From positions 1 through 16,076 of the forward strand of contig JAFATP010000272.1 of the NCBI GenBank assembly GCA_019243895.1: a stretch of 16,076 nt of DNA, in the 5' to 3' direction. The DNA comes from Alphaproteobacteria bacterium. GTDB lineage: Bacteria > Pseudomonadota > Alphaproteobacteria > Rickettsiales > SXRF01. The notes under the pieces were generated by a model, which searched no databases, was not told the origin of the DNA, and saw only the letters and a list, made by a program, of their open reading frames with translations. Within the stretch, counting starts at the first letter, position 1. Each line of letters begins with the position of its first letter. A program made the position numbers and the translations under genes. Positions 1 through 9,416 of the stretch are shown here, in pieces.

Positions 1-244
1 GGCTTTGAATGGCGTCCATATATGCCGCAAAAAGCTTTTGATTGGCTATCGAATTGCGGGTAAACGCTTCCAATGCCCGCTGGGTGTCCTTGAGAATCTT
101 CCGCTCAGCGGGATCTTTGTCTTCCTTGAAGATTGTGATAAGATCCTGCATCACCGCCTGTGCTTTCCGGGGGTCGGCGCGAATGACTTTTTGCTGGATT
201 ATCTTTTCCTCTAACGAAGGGACAGAACGGGAATTATCGGCCAT
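1..244 (-). CDS. Hypothetical helical protein, 5' part only
   Basis: Reading leftward, an ATG at 244-242 opens 81 codons without a stop before the window edge, so the gene is truncated by the window. A good ribosome-binding site (GGAGG, five bases before the ATG) decides the start. The protein begins MADNSRSVPSLEEKIIQQKV and continues with charged, helix-favouring sequence; it is soluble, with no signal peptide or membrane segment in the visible part. I do not recognise the family. It is divergent from uvrA across about 125 bases, so the two probably have separate promoters in that gap. The reading frame is supported by the ribosome-binding site and by the lack of a comparable signal for the overlapping plus-strand frames. 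Confidence 0.6.
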   Translation of the reverse strand, partial: MADNSRSVPSLEEKIIQQKVIRADPRKAQAVMQDLITIFKEDKDPAERKILKDTQRALEAFTRNSIANQKLFAAYMDAIQS

Positions 245-370
245 AATATCCTCCGGGCTATGCTATAACAGTCCTTCTCCTCACTGCAACGAATCGAGTA
301 GAAGTCTCTATTATAGGGAATAAAAGTTTTATTTAAGTTAACTATTATTAACGGGTTTATTCAAACGCTT
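245..370. promoter_or_regulatory. Divergent intergenic region upstream of uvrA
   Basis: This AT-rich gap must hold the promoters for the leftward hypothetical gene and for uvrA. I see a TATTAT hexamer at 309-314 that could be a -10 for uvrA, but no convincing -35 at the right distance. An inverted repeat GTTAA/TTAAC (337-341 and 348-352, six-base centre) lies 18 bases before the uvrA ATG and could be an operator. I do not see the GTTC-N7-GTTC pattern of alphaproteobacterial LexA boxes, so SOS control is not supported here. uvrA also lacks an obvious Shine-Dalgarno sequence. Confidence 0.3.
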
Positions 371-3269
<2,899 letters not shown>

Positions 3270-3271
<2 letters not shown>

Positions 3272-3288
3272 TTACGCTTTCCGTAACT
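3270..3288 (+). terminator. Small hairpin at the uvrA stop codon
   Basis: AGTTACG, a five-base loop CTTTC, then CGTAACT form a perfect seven-pair stem that begins within the uvrA stop codon. A second short stem (TACCG/CGGTA) follows. No T-run follows, so this is at best a weak terminator or an mRNA 3' stabiliser. Confidence 0.3.
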
Positions 3289-3344
3289 ACCGTTACGCGG
3301 TACATTACTATTATGATTAAGTCCTTCGGTTGCAGGAAACGGAG

Positions 3345-3488
3345 ATGCTGTTTACGCGCGCATCGATTGCAGCGGAATGGCGGACAGTAGCCGGGATAGC
3401 GCTGCGCGAAAAGCTCAAAGGCATCCGCGCGTGCAAATACAATGCGGACAACCGCTCTTCCGCGCATCACGTCCGTGAAGAAGATTAA
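3345..3488 (+). CDS. Possible small ORF, 47 residues
   Basis: An ATG at 3345 follows AGGAAACGGAG, a plausible ribosome-binding site, and opens a 47-codon frame ending at TAA 3486-3488. The product starts MLFTRASIAAEWRTVAG and ends HHVREED; it is basic in the middle with no clear domain or membrane segment. It fills most of the gap between uvrA and the convergent membrane-protein gene. I do not recognise it, and short frames of this size arise by chance in GC-rich DNA, so the call rests on the ribosome-binding site and position only. Confidence 0.25.
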   Translation: MLFTRASIAAEWRTVAGIALREKLKGIRACKYNADNRSSAHHVREED

Positions 3489-3503
3489 GTCCGCGCGAAC
3501 CGG

Positions 3504-3746
3504 TTATTTTTCGCCCAGCTTGCGCTGTAGGAAGGGAAGCCGGTCAATTTTCAGCGCCGCCCACACGGCAAAACCCACTGCCGCCCCGCCGCCGATGAAT
3601 TGCAGCAACGGCCCGTTGAAAAACGATGCGCCGAGCACGGCGATAATGGGAAGCGCGGGAATGGCCACCAGCAGCTTGCCCCAGAAACAGTAATTAAACC
3701 CCTTGGAATGGGCTTGGGGAGGCGCGGGCGAGACGGGTTCGGTCAT
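3504..3746 (-). CDS. Small two-helix membrane protein, hypothetical
   Basis: This 80-residue protein has a short proline-rich cytosolic-type start (MTEPVSPAPPQ), then two hydrophobic stretches (about 27-44, LLVAIPALPIIAVLGASF, and about 47-65, LLQFIGGGAAVGFAVWAA), and ends in a basic tail (FLQRKLGEK). It lies 27 bases downstream of the NodT-type gene on the same strand and may be co-transcribed with it. A TATAAT hexamer about six bases before its ATG could instead give a nearly leaderless transcript. I do not recognise the family. The overlapping plus-strand frames are compositional shadows. Confidence 0.6.
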   Translation of the reverse strand: MTEPVSPAPPQAHSKGFNYCFWGKLLVAIPALPIIAVLGASFFNGPLLQFIGGGAAVGFAVWAALKIDRLPFLQRKLGEK

Positions 3747-3773
3747 GCAGCAATTATAGCAGAAAACCGGATT

Positions 3774-5156
3774 TTAAAAACCTAAACTTTTCCATAGCCG
3801 CACCTGGGCGACGGCGGCATTGGCCTGCGCCTCGGCCAGCGCCGTTTGCGACGAATACAGTGCCTGCTGCGCCGTCAGCACGTCAAGGTAATTGCTGAGT
3901 CCCTGGGCATAACGGGCAGTGGCCAGGAATACGCTGCGCTCATTGGCCCGCTCGGAGGCATCCAGCGCGCGCGCCTGCACATCGGCATTCAGATAGGCGG
4001 AGAGATTGGTTTCCACCTCCCCTTGCGCCTGCAGCACGGTCTTTTCGTAGGCGAGCAGCGCCTGTTCCTGGCGCGCATCCGCCGCATTCACCAGGGCGCG
4101 CAGGCGGCCTGCGTCGAAGATGGGTCCGAGCAGGCTGCCGCCGCCGGACCAGCTCTTGTCCGCCCCTCCGCCCGCCAGGCTGCTATAGCGCAAGCCTAAT
4201 GCGGCGGACAGCGATATGCGGGGATAAAAATCGGCAATGGCCGCGGCTTTAAGCGCCGCCGCCGAGGCCAGCTGCCGCTCCGCCTGCGCCACGTCCGGGC
4301 GGCGGACGATGACGGCGGCGGGCGCGTCCACCGCCACGGACACCGGCGCGGCGGGAATGCCCGCGGGCGACTCCAGCTCCGGCGCCAGCGCTTCCCCCTC
4401 CTTCCCCACCAGCACCGCCAGCTGCTGCTTGTCTGCTTCCAGCGCCGCGGCCAGCGCAGGCATGCGGGAGGTGATGGCCTGATATTGCGCCTCGGCGGCG
4501 GCGGCATCCAGCCCGGTGGCCAAGCCGGATTTGGCAAGGGAACGGATCAGCCCCCGCGTTTTCCCCTCCGCCTCCGCCGCGTTGCCGGCGATGGCATATT
4601 GCATTTGCAGCTTGCGCAGGTCGATATAATCGCGCGCCACTTCCGCCCGCAGCGTGATCAGCGCGTTGCGGGCCTCGGCCTCCCTGGCCGCAATGTCCGC
4701 TTCCGCGGCCTCGGCGCGGCGGGCGGTGGCGCCGAACAGATCCACTTCCCATGATGCATCGAATGCCGCCTCATACAGACTGAATGGCTTGTTATTAAAG
4801 AAATTCTCCTCGTTGCCGCGGCTGCCGTCGATTTTTGCATTCACCTGCGGATAAAGGGGAGCGGCGGCGGCCACCCGCATGGCCCGCGCCTCCTTCACCC
4901 GGACGGCGGCGATTTTCACATCACGGTTATTGCGTTGGGCGGCGGCGATCAGCGCCTCCAGCGCCGGGTCGTTAAACGTGCGCCACCCCTGAATGTCCGG
5001 CGCCTCCGATACGTCTTGCGCCCTGGCTTCCGGCGCGCCCGCCATGCCATGCCATCCACCGGGGAGAGCCGCCGTCGGCGGGTGATAATCCTCTCCCGCC
5101 TTGCAGGAGCAAAGCGCGGCGGCCAATGCCAGCACGAGCCGAATGTTGCATCGCAT
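3774..5156 (-). CDS. NodT-family RND efflux outer-membrane lipoprotein (TolC-like)
   Basis: Proteins of this family form the outer-membrane channel of tripartite export pumps. The 460-residue length is typical. A lipoprotein signal ends at a lipobox L-C-S-C with the acceptor at Cys18. Family hallmarks follow: the ASWEVDLFG segment (134-142), RRPDVAQAERQL (285-296), FYPRISL (310-316) and the long alanine-rich helices of the two OEP repeats. The inner-membrane RND pump and the periplasmic adaptor that such channels need are not next to it in this window, so its partner is unknown. A TATACT hexamer (5177-5172 on the minus strand), 16 bases upstream of the ATG, may be the -10; no good -35 is visible. 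No Shine-Dalgarno sequence stands out. Confidence 0.92.
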   Translation of the reverse strand: MRCNIRLVLALAAALCSCKAGEDYHPPTAALPGGWHGMAGAPEARAQDVSEAPDIQGWRTFNDPALEALIAAAQRNNRDVKIAAVRVKEARAMRVAAAAPLYPQVNAKIDGSRGNEENFFNNKPFSLYEAAFDASWEVDLFGATARRAEAAEADIAAREAEARNALITLRAEVARDYIDLRKLQMQYAIAGNAAEAEGKTRGLIRSLAKSGLATGLDAAAAEAQYQAITSRMPALAAALEADKQQLAVLVGKEGEALAPELESPAGIPAAPVSVAVDAPAAVIVRRPDVAQAERQLASAAALKAAAIADFYPRISLSAALGLRYSSLAGGGADKSWSGGGSLLGPIFDAGRLRALVNAADARQEQALLAYEKTVLQAQGEVETNLSAYLNADVQARALDASERANERSVFLATARYAQGLSNYLDVLTAQQALYSSQTALAEAQANAAVAQVRLWKSLGF

Positions 5157-5326
5157 GATAAATCACGCTATAGTATAGAAAGACGCGCGCAATTAGAATT
5201 ATTACTTTTATTCTCCCTTTATATGTGGTATATTCCGCCGATTGGAAAAGAGGTGAGGCGTTTTACCTAACCTGCTTGAAAGTCAATATTTTTCGCAAAC
5301 CCATCACGACCGGAGAACATCGGTAT
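5157..5326. promoter_or_regulatory. Divergent promoter region of the NodT-type gene and carD
   Basis: This 170-base AT-rich gap separates two genes read outward and should carry both promoters. For the leftward gene, a TATACT -10-like hexamer lies at 5177-5172. For carD, TATATT occurs at 5230-5235, but no paired -35 is convincing. An in-frame ATG at 5225 would extend CarD by 34 residues that look unlike the rest of the protein, so I treat 5225-5326 as leader. Confidence 0.35.
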
Positions 5327-6127
5327 ATGGCAAAGGCAGCAACCCTTAGGAAATCGGACAGCAAACAAGCCCTGCGCGCGCGCGCGGCTCAGCCGCGTAA
5401 AAAGCCGGTGCTGAAGGTGGTCAAGAGCCTTGCTCCCAAACCCGCCAAAAATGCGAAGGCCCCGCTGGCCAGGAAATCCGCCGCGGCCGTGAAGCCGGCG
5501 CGCAAGGAATCGCCGCGCAAGCCGTCAATCCAGCGCGCGGCCCCCGCGCCGAAGGAGCTCGTGCGCAAGGAAGCGGCGCGCAAAGAGGCGCCGAAGGCCA
5601 AGGAAGCGCCCAAGAAAGCGGCGGGAAAGGAATTCCGCGTGGGGCATTACGTGGTGTACCCCACCCATGGCGTCGGCCGCATCGTCGGCGAGGAATCTCA
5701 GGCGATTGGTGAGGTTTCTCTGCGCATGCTGGTGATTTCCTTTGAGAAAGACCGCATGACGCTGCGCGTGCCGGTGAACCGCGCCGCGGCGGCGGGCCTG
5801 CGCCATGTCAGCGGCCTGGAGCAAATGCAGAAAGTGTTTATCACCCTGAAAAGCCGTCCGAAGGTGTCGCGGGGCATGTGGAGCCGCCGTGCCCAGGAAT
5901 ATGAGATGAAGATCAATTCCGGCAATGTCATCTCCATCGCCGAGGTGGTGCGCGACCTGCACCACAACGTGGACCAGGCCGAGCGTTCCTACAGCGAGCG
6001 CATGATTTATGAATCGGCGCTCTCGCGCCTGGTGGGAGAGCTGGCGGCCGCCGAAGGATCAGACCACAAAATGGCGGGGGATAAGCTGCTCAGGCTGCTG
6101 CGCGCGCATCAGAAAGCCGCCGCTTAG
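5327..6127 (+). CDS. carD: CarD-family transcriptional regulator with long basic N-terminal tail
   Basis: CarD/CdnL proteins bind the RNA polymerase beta subunit and stabilise open promoter complexes. The conserved RNA polymerase-interacting domain starts at about residue 103 (FRVGHYVVYPTHGVGRI) and runs into the helical C-terminal domain (about 165-266, with MWSRRAQEYEMKINSG and IYESALSRLVGELAA). Residues 1-102 are almost entirely Lys, Ala, Arg and Pro, with KEAARKEAP-type repeats like the tail of histone H1; most short CdnL proteins lack this. I chose the ATG at 5327 because GGAGAA precedes it and the basic tail begins there; an upstream ATG at 5225 is possible. The gene stands alone between a divergent efflux gene and a strong terminator. 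Confidence 0.93.
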   Translation: MAKAATLRKSDSKQALRARAAQPRKKPVLKVVKSLAPKPAKNAKAPLARKSAAAVKPARKESPRKPSIQRAAPAPKELVRKEAARKEAPKAKEAPKKAAGKEFRVGHYVVYPTHGVGRIVGEESQAIGEVSLRMLVISFEKDRMTLRVPVNRAAAAGLRHVSGLEQMQKVFITLKSRPKVSRGMWSRRAQEYEMKINSGNVISIAEVVRDLHHNVDQAERSYSERMIYESALSRLVGELAAAEGSDHKMAGDKLLRLLRAHQKAAA

Positions 6128-6153
6128 CCGGACAGAGGCCAAGCCTTAAACAT

Positions 6154-6181
6154 AAAAAGGGAGCCGGAAGGCTCCCTTTTT
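6154..6181. terminator. Bidirectional intrinsic terminator between convergent genes
   Basis: A perfect 12-pair stem, AAAAAGGGAGCC (6154-6165), loop GGAA, GGCTCCCTTTTT (6170-6181), has A-runs and T-runs at its two ends, so it works as a rho-independent terminator in either direction. It lies 27 bases after the carD stop and 23 bases after the convergent stop at 6204. Confidence 0.93.
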
Positions 6182-6203
6182 ATTTACCAATACCCGGTTC
6201 CGG

Positions 6204-6758
6204 CTATTGCTGCTGCACCGTCTGGTGCATCATCAGCGCCACTCGGGCTTCCCGCGCCTTAAGCTGCGACAGCTCGGCATGGTTCATGATGCTCGCCAGC
6301 GACAGCTGCACGAATTCCAGAAACAGCACCACTACGCGCTCCACCTGCCGTTGGATGCGGCTGACAATAGGATCGGCGATATTTTCGATGGCGTTGAACG
6401 CCTGCTTGGTATGGTTGCGCACGCGCTCGCGGTATTCATGAATGGCGGCATATACCCGCCGCAGCGCGCCTTCAATGCGCGATTTGCTGGCCTTGCCGGC
6501 CGCGCCGCGCTTGATGCCCTCGGCGATGAAAATAAATTCTTCGGTTAGAATATCGGTGGCGTCTCCCACCTCGTTGATCAGCGGCTCCACCGCCGACCAT
6601 TGCAATTCGGGATCCTGCGCGAACTCGCTTTCCACGGTTTCCACCAGCTCGCCGGCCATGTCATACAGTACGGTAATTTCGTTATACCGGCTTTCCAGCT
6701 CTTCTACCGTAAGGTCGTTTTTGACCGGCGCAAATGCCATAGTGGCGCTCCCTGACAT
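6204..6758 (-). CDS. Hypothetical helical protein, 184 residues
   Basis: The protein is predicted by eye to be nearly all helical and soluble, with alternating acidic (ELVETVESEFAQDPE, about 37-51) and basic segments, and no signal peptide. A hydrophobic, amphipathic stretch near the end (VVVLFLEFVQLSLASIM, about 141-157) could mediate oligomerisation or surface binding. AAAGGA precedes the first ATG; a second in-frame ATG seven codons on also has AGGGAG in front, so the start is uncertain by six residues. I do not recognise the family. It lies next to a phasin on the same strand, but each has its own intergenic region and the phasin has a terminator before it, so they are not an operon. A granule-associated role is only a guess. 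Confidence 0.8.
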   Translation of the reverse strand: MSGSATMAFAPVKNDLTVEELESRYNEITVLYDMAGELVETVESEFAQDPELQWSAVEPLINEVGDATDILTEEFIFIAEGIKRGAAGKASKSRIEGALRRVYAAIHEYRERVRNHTKQAFNAIENIADPIVSRIQRQVERVVVLFLEFVQLSLASIMNHAELSQLKAREARVALMMHQTVQQQ

Positions 6759-6990
6759 TATTCATTCCTTTCCGAATATCAGCCTTAAGGCTTTTTAAGA
6801 AGTGGGAAAGGATTAGCACTTCGAATTTATATATTAAAGCGAATTGCGCACGGATTGTATGAAGTTTTTATGACAATGGGCGCGGATTTCTTTTTTCATC
6901 AGCGCCTAAAACGAGAAAATTCAATAGCTATTGGTTAATAAATAGCGAGGCTTCGAGCGGTGTTTGCCACCGTGCGAACGCGCCGCCGAC
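6759..6990. other. Intergenic region with short palindromes, upstream of the 184-residue gene
   Basis: This AT-rich stretch holds the leader and presumably the promoter of the leftward gene at 6758. I see two exact palindromes: AGCCTTAAGGCT (6781-6792), in the leader close to the ATG, and CAATAGCTATTG (6922-6933), which is followed by further AATAGC-type inverted sequence to about 6947. These could be operators. No -35/-10 pair is convincing and no ORF of interest is present. Confidence 0.3.
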
Positions 6991-7016
6991 AAAAAAGGGA
7001 GCCCGCAGGCTCCCTT
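6991..7016 (-). terminator. Intrinsic terminator of the phasin gene
   Basis: On the minus strand, a nine-pair stem (7016-7008 with 7003-6995, core GGGAGCC/GGCTCCC, four-base loop) runs into six T residues (6996-6991). It begins about 24 bases after the phasin stop codon. The stem core is the same as in the terminator at 6154-6181. Confidence 0.9.
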
Positions 7017-7039
7017 CATTGCCGGTATAAAAGGGCTGC

Positions 7040-7846
7040 TTACGCGGCCAGTGCCTTGCACAGCTGGTCCGAAGCATCGGCCATGCGCTCATTGATCGGC
7101 TCCATGGCTTCGGTGCAGCTTTCAAACGCCATGTTGCACAGGCGGCTGGAGTCGCTGAAGAAGCGGTCGATCACTTGGCGGAACACCCGGTTGTTCAGGT
7201 CCATTACGTCATTGATGGTGCGGCAGTTAAACGCCTCCTTGGAGATATCCACGTAATCGGAGAACGCTTTATTGCAGGACTCCACCAGCTCGGCGCTGAT
7301 GTTCTTCACGGCGGAGGCAGTCACGTTGCCGCATTCGATATAAGCGTCCACGTTGCCGCGCGCCATGCTGACAAGCTCCGTCAACACGCGGGTGGCCACA
7401 TCGGCGCTGCGGGCAAGATTTTCCACGCCTTCGCGGCTCATTTCATGCACGCGGTCCTGCGTGTCGCGCATATCGCGCATGCCGCTGGAAAGCGCGTCGC
7501 GCACGGCGTTGCCGCCGATGCTCACCACGTTCTGCGCCGCCTTGCGGGTGGATTCGGCGGCATTGTACGCGGTGCTCTGCGCCTGCTTGCGGGCGGCTTC
7601 AGCCGTGGTGTAGGCGCTCTGCGTGACCTTGCTGGCGGTGGACGCCGCGGCGGAGGCCGTCTTGGCGGAGGCTTGGGCTGCGTTCTGCACCGGGTTGATG
7701 GACGGGCGGCCGGTGCCGATCTTGGCGCCCTGATTGCCCTGGCCGGAAGTGTTCGGGCCGCTGTTCTTCTGGCTGGTGTTGGACGATGACGAAGACGGTT
7801 GCGTCGCCGAGGGCTTTTTATTTTGCGGAGAGGATGGCTGGCTCAT
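7040..7846 (-). CDS. Phasin family protein (Phasin_2 type)
   Basis: Phasins coat polyhydroxyalkanoate granules. The C-terminal part (about residues 145-260, with SADVATRVLTELVSMARGNV and FNCRTINDVMDLNNRV) matches the helical pattern of Phasin_2 proteins. It is 268 residues, longer than many, because of a Ser/Asn/Gln-rich start (1-50, low complexity) and an alanine-rich helical segment (52-106) with repeated Ala-Lys-Thr patterns resembling LEA-type sequence. AAGGAG five bases before the ATG fixes the start. A TTGACA-N17-TATACA promoter lies 80 bases upstream and an intrinsic terminator follows. No PHA synthase or depolymerase gene is in the window, so granule binding is inferred from the family; some phasin-like proteins of this class are annotated without any PHA link. 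Confidence 0.85.
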   Translation of the reverse strand: MSQPSSPQNKKPSATQPSSSSSNTSQKNSGPNTSGQGNQGAKIGTGRPSINPVQNAAQASAKTASAAASTASKVTQSAYTTAEAARKQAQSTAYNAAESTRKAAQNVVSIGGNAVRDALSSGMRDMRDTQDRVHEMSREGVENLARSADVATRVLTELVSMARGNVDAYIECGNVTASAVKNISAELVESCNKAFSDYVDISKEAFNCRTINDVMDLNNRVFRQVIDRFFSDSSRLCNMAFESCTEAMEPINERMADASDQLCKALAA

Positions 7847-7932
7847 AAAGACTCCTTATGACACGGTTTGTATATGGATGAGGTAGCGCGAACATGTGCG
7901 AGGCATTTCTGCGCTGCAACATATACGGGTGA

Positions 7933-7961
7933 TGTATAAGCGCGGACGCAGGAAATGTCAA
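7933..7961 (-). promoter_or_regulatory. Sigma-70 type promoter for the phasin gene
   Basis: On the minus strand, TTGACA (7961-7956) and TATACA (7938-7933) are separated by exactly 17 bases. The -35 is a full match and is preceded by C, as is common in alphaproteobacterial housekeeping promoters. Transcription would start near 7926, giving a leader of about 80 bases before the phasin ATG at 7846. Confidence 0.6.
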
Positions 7962-8045
7962 GATTGGGTGCGTGCAGTGCAGCATAAAAATTTCCATCGA
8001 CGGCTTCACTTGCATTTTGTTTTTTTATCTTATTACTGTCAGTAT

Positions 8046-9056
8046 ATGAACGCACGCCGTACGCCGCTGTCCTTGCTTATCTGCCTTCTTTGCTGTTGCT
8101 GCTTCCTGCTGCCGCCCTCGCCCGCATACGCCCAGAACGCCGCCTCCGCCGCCTCCGCCCCCGCCAAGGCCCATAAGAAAGCGCACAAACGAAAAGCGCA
8201 TAAGCGCGCGCTTTCGCCGGTGCGCCGCCGCGCCTACTCGGCGGACGACGATTCGCGCTTCGCCGCCATCGTGGTGAACGCCGATACCGGCCACATCCTT
8301 TACCAGGTCAACGCCGATGAGCCCCGGCACCCCGCGTCGCTGACCAAAATGATGACGCTTTACCTCTTGTTCGAAGCATTGAAGAAGGGGCGCATCTCGC
8401 AGGAAACGCTGCTGCCGGTTTCCGCCAACGCCGCCGGCCAGGCCCCCACCAACATGCGGCTGACGGCGGGCGACCGCATCCCCGTGCGCATCGCCATTGA
8501 ATGCCTGATCGTGCGCTCGGCCAATGACATCGCGATGGCGGTGGCCGAAGCCCTCGGCGGCTCGGAGGAAGGGTTTGCGCAGATGATGAACCGCAAATCG
8601 CGCCAGCTCGGCATGAACGATACGCAGTTCTTCAACCCCAACGGTCTGCCGGACGACCGCCAGATCACCACCGCCGCCGATATGGCCCGCATCGGCATTG
8701 CGTTGCGGCGTGACTTCCCGGAATATTACGGATATTTCGCCCTGCGCGAGTTCAGCTTCCGCGGCAACCGCTACCCCGGCCATAACCGGCTGCTGGGCCG
8801 CTATCCGGGAGCCGACGGCATCAAAACCGGCTTCATCGGCGCTTCGGGCTATAATCTGGTGACGTCCGTGCATCGCGGCGGCACGCATCTGGTGGGCGTC
8901 ATCCTTGGCGGCCGCAGCGCCTCATCGCGTGACCAGCAAATGATGGTGATGCTGGACCGGGTGTTCGAGAAGCTGGCCAGCCATGAGCATCAGGCCGCGG
9001 CGGCCGCCGTTCCGCCCCCAACGCCCCAGGCCCCGCCGGCGGCGCAGGTAAATTAG
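8046..9056 (+). CDS. Serine-type D-Ala-D-Ala carboxypeptidase (peptidase S11, PBP5/6-like)
   Basis: This enzyme trims the terminal D-alanine from peptidoglycan stem peptides in the periplasm. From the ATG at 8046 the product is 336 residues. A signal peptide (basic start, Leu/Cys-rich core, AYA at 27-29) is followed by a Lys/His-rich linker (41-55). All three penicillin-binding motifs are present: S98-L-T-K101, S158-A-N160 and K260-T-G262. The usual C-terminal PBP5 beta domain and amphipathic anchor are missing; the protein ends in an Ala/Pro-rich tail, as in many short alphaproteobacterial homologues. The frame opens at 7896, but the signal peptide clearly begins at 8046. No Shine-Dalgarno sequence is visible before that ATG. 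Confidence 0.95.
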   Translation: MNARRTPLSLLICLLCCCCFLLPPSPAYAQNAASAASAPAKAHKKAHKRKAHKRALSPVRRRAYSADDDSRFAAIVVNADTGHILYQVNADEPRHPASLTKMMTLYLLFEALKKGRISQETLLPVSANAAGQAPTNMRLTAGDRIPVRIAIECLIVRSANDIAMAVAEALGGSEEGFAQMMNRKSRQLGMNDTQFFNPNGLPDDRQITTAADMARIGIALRRDFPEYYGYFALREFSFRGNRYPGHNRLLGRYPGADGIKTGFIGASGYNLVTSVHRGGTHLVGVILGGRSASSRDQQMMVMLDRVFEKLASHEHQAAAAAVPPPTPQAPPAAQVN

Positions 9057-9075
9057 GTAAAACGCCTTATGTCCC

Positions 9076-9106
9076 TTGCTTAGCGCCGCACGCACGCCTA
9101 TATATT
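9076..9106 (+). promoter_or_regulatory. Candidate promoter for the 88-residue ORF
   Basis: TTGCTT (9076-9081) and TATATA (9099-9104) are 17 bases apart, and the -10 region continues as TATATATTAATAA. The hexamers match the consensus only partly (3/6 and 4/6). The position, about 20-25 bases before the ATG at 9128, fits. Confidence 0.35.
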
Positions 9107-9127
9107 AATAAATCGGCGAGGATGATT

Positions 9128-9394
9128 ATGACGGATTGGTACAGTTCCAGGGAGTGGTATGCACAGCACGGCGACGGGCTCACCGAAAGCACCGCGCACG
9201 CCGTGTCGCACGGCGCGCTTGACGCCATTCTCGGCAGTCACGGCGACGAGCTGCGCGGCCCCGGCCGGGCGCTTTATCAGGCAGTGGGCAGCATCGTGGC
9301 GGCCGTAGGGGTGGCGGACCCCCATTTCACGCCGTTCCACGGCGTGAATATCGCCGCCGCGCACGCCTCCGGCTTCGAAACGGAAGATCTGTAG
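9128..9394 (+). CDS. Hypothetical small acidic protein, 88 residues
   Basis: GGCGAGGA just upstream gives good spacing to the ATG at 9128; another in-frame ATG at 9122 is too close to it. The product begins MTDWYSSREWYAQHGDG and is rich in His, Ala and Gly with an acidic end (FETEDL); it has no signal peptide or membrane segment. I do not recognise the family. It follows the carboxypeptidase gene by 71 bases and seems to have its own weak promoter. It ends 22 bases before an inverted-repeat element that separates it from the convergent flgH. A translated gene is supported by the ribosome-binding site and uninterrupted coding-like composition. Confidence 0.6.
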   Translation: MTDWYSSREWYAQHGDGLTESTAHAVSHGALDAILGSHGDELRGPGRALYQAVGSIVAAVGVADPHFTPFHGVNIAAAHASGFETEDL

Positions 9395-9416
9395 CTCCCG
9401 GCAGAGCCATACGGCC

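Noticed and set aside
337..352. TTAA-N6-TTAAC near the uvrA start as a CtrA binding site
   Set aside because: The CtrA pattern needs seven bases between the TTAA half-sites; here there are six, and uvrA is not an expected target. The same applies to TTAA-N6-TTAA at 6785-6798.
3442..3785. Plus-strand ORFs opposite the 80-residue membrane protein
   Set aside because: They lack ribosome-binding sites and recognisable features, while the minus-strand frame encodes two clear hydrophobic helices.
5225..5326. 34-residue N-terminal extension of CarD from the ATG at 5225
   Set aside because: The extension does not fit the Lys/Ala-rich character that begins at 5327, and the later ATG has GGAGAA upstream.
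7896..8045. 50-residue extension of the D,D-carboxypeptidase
   Set aside because: It would bury the signal peptide that starts cleanly at 8046, and the region also contains the phasin promoter on the other strand.
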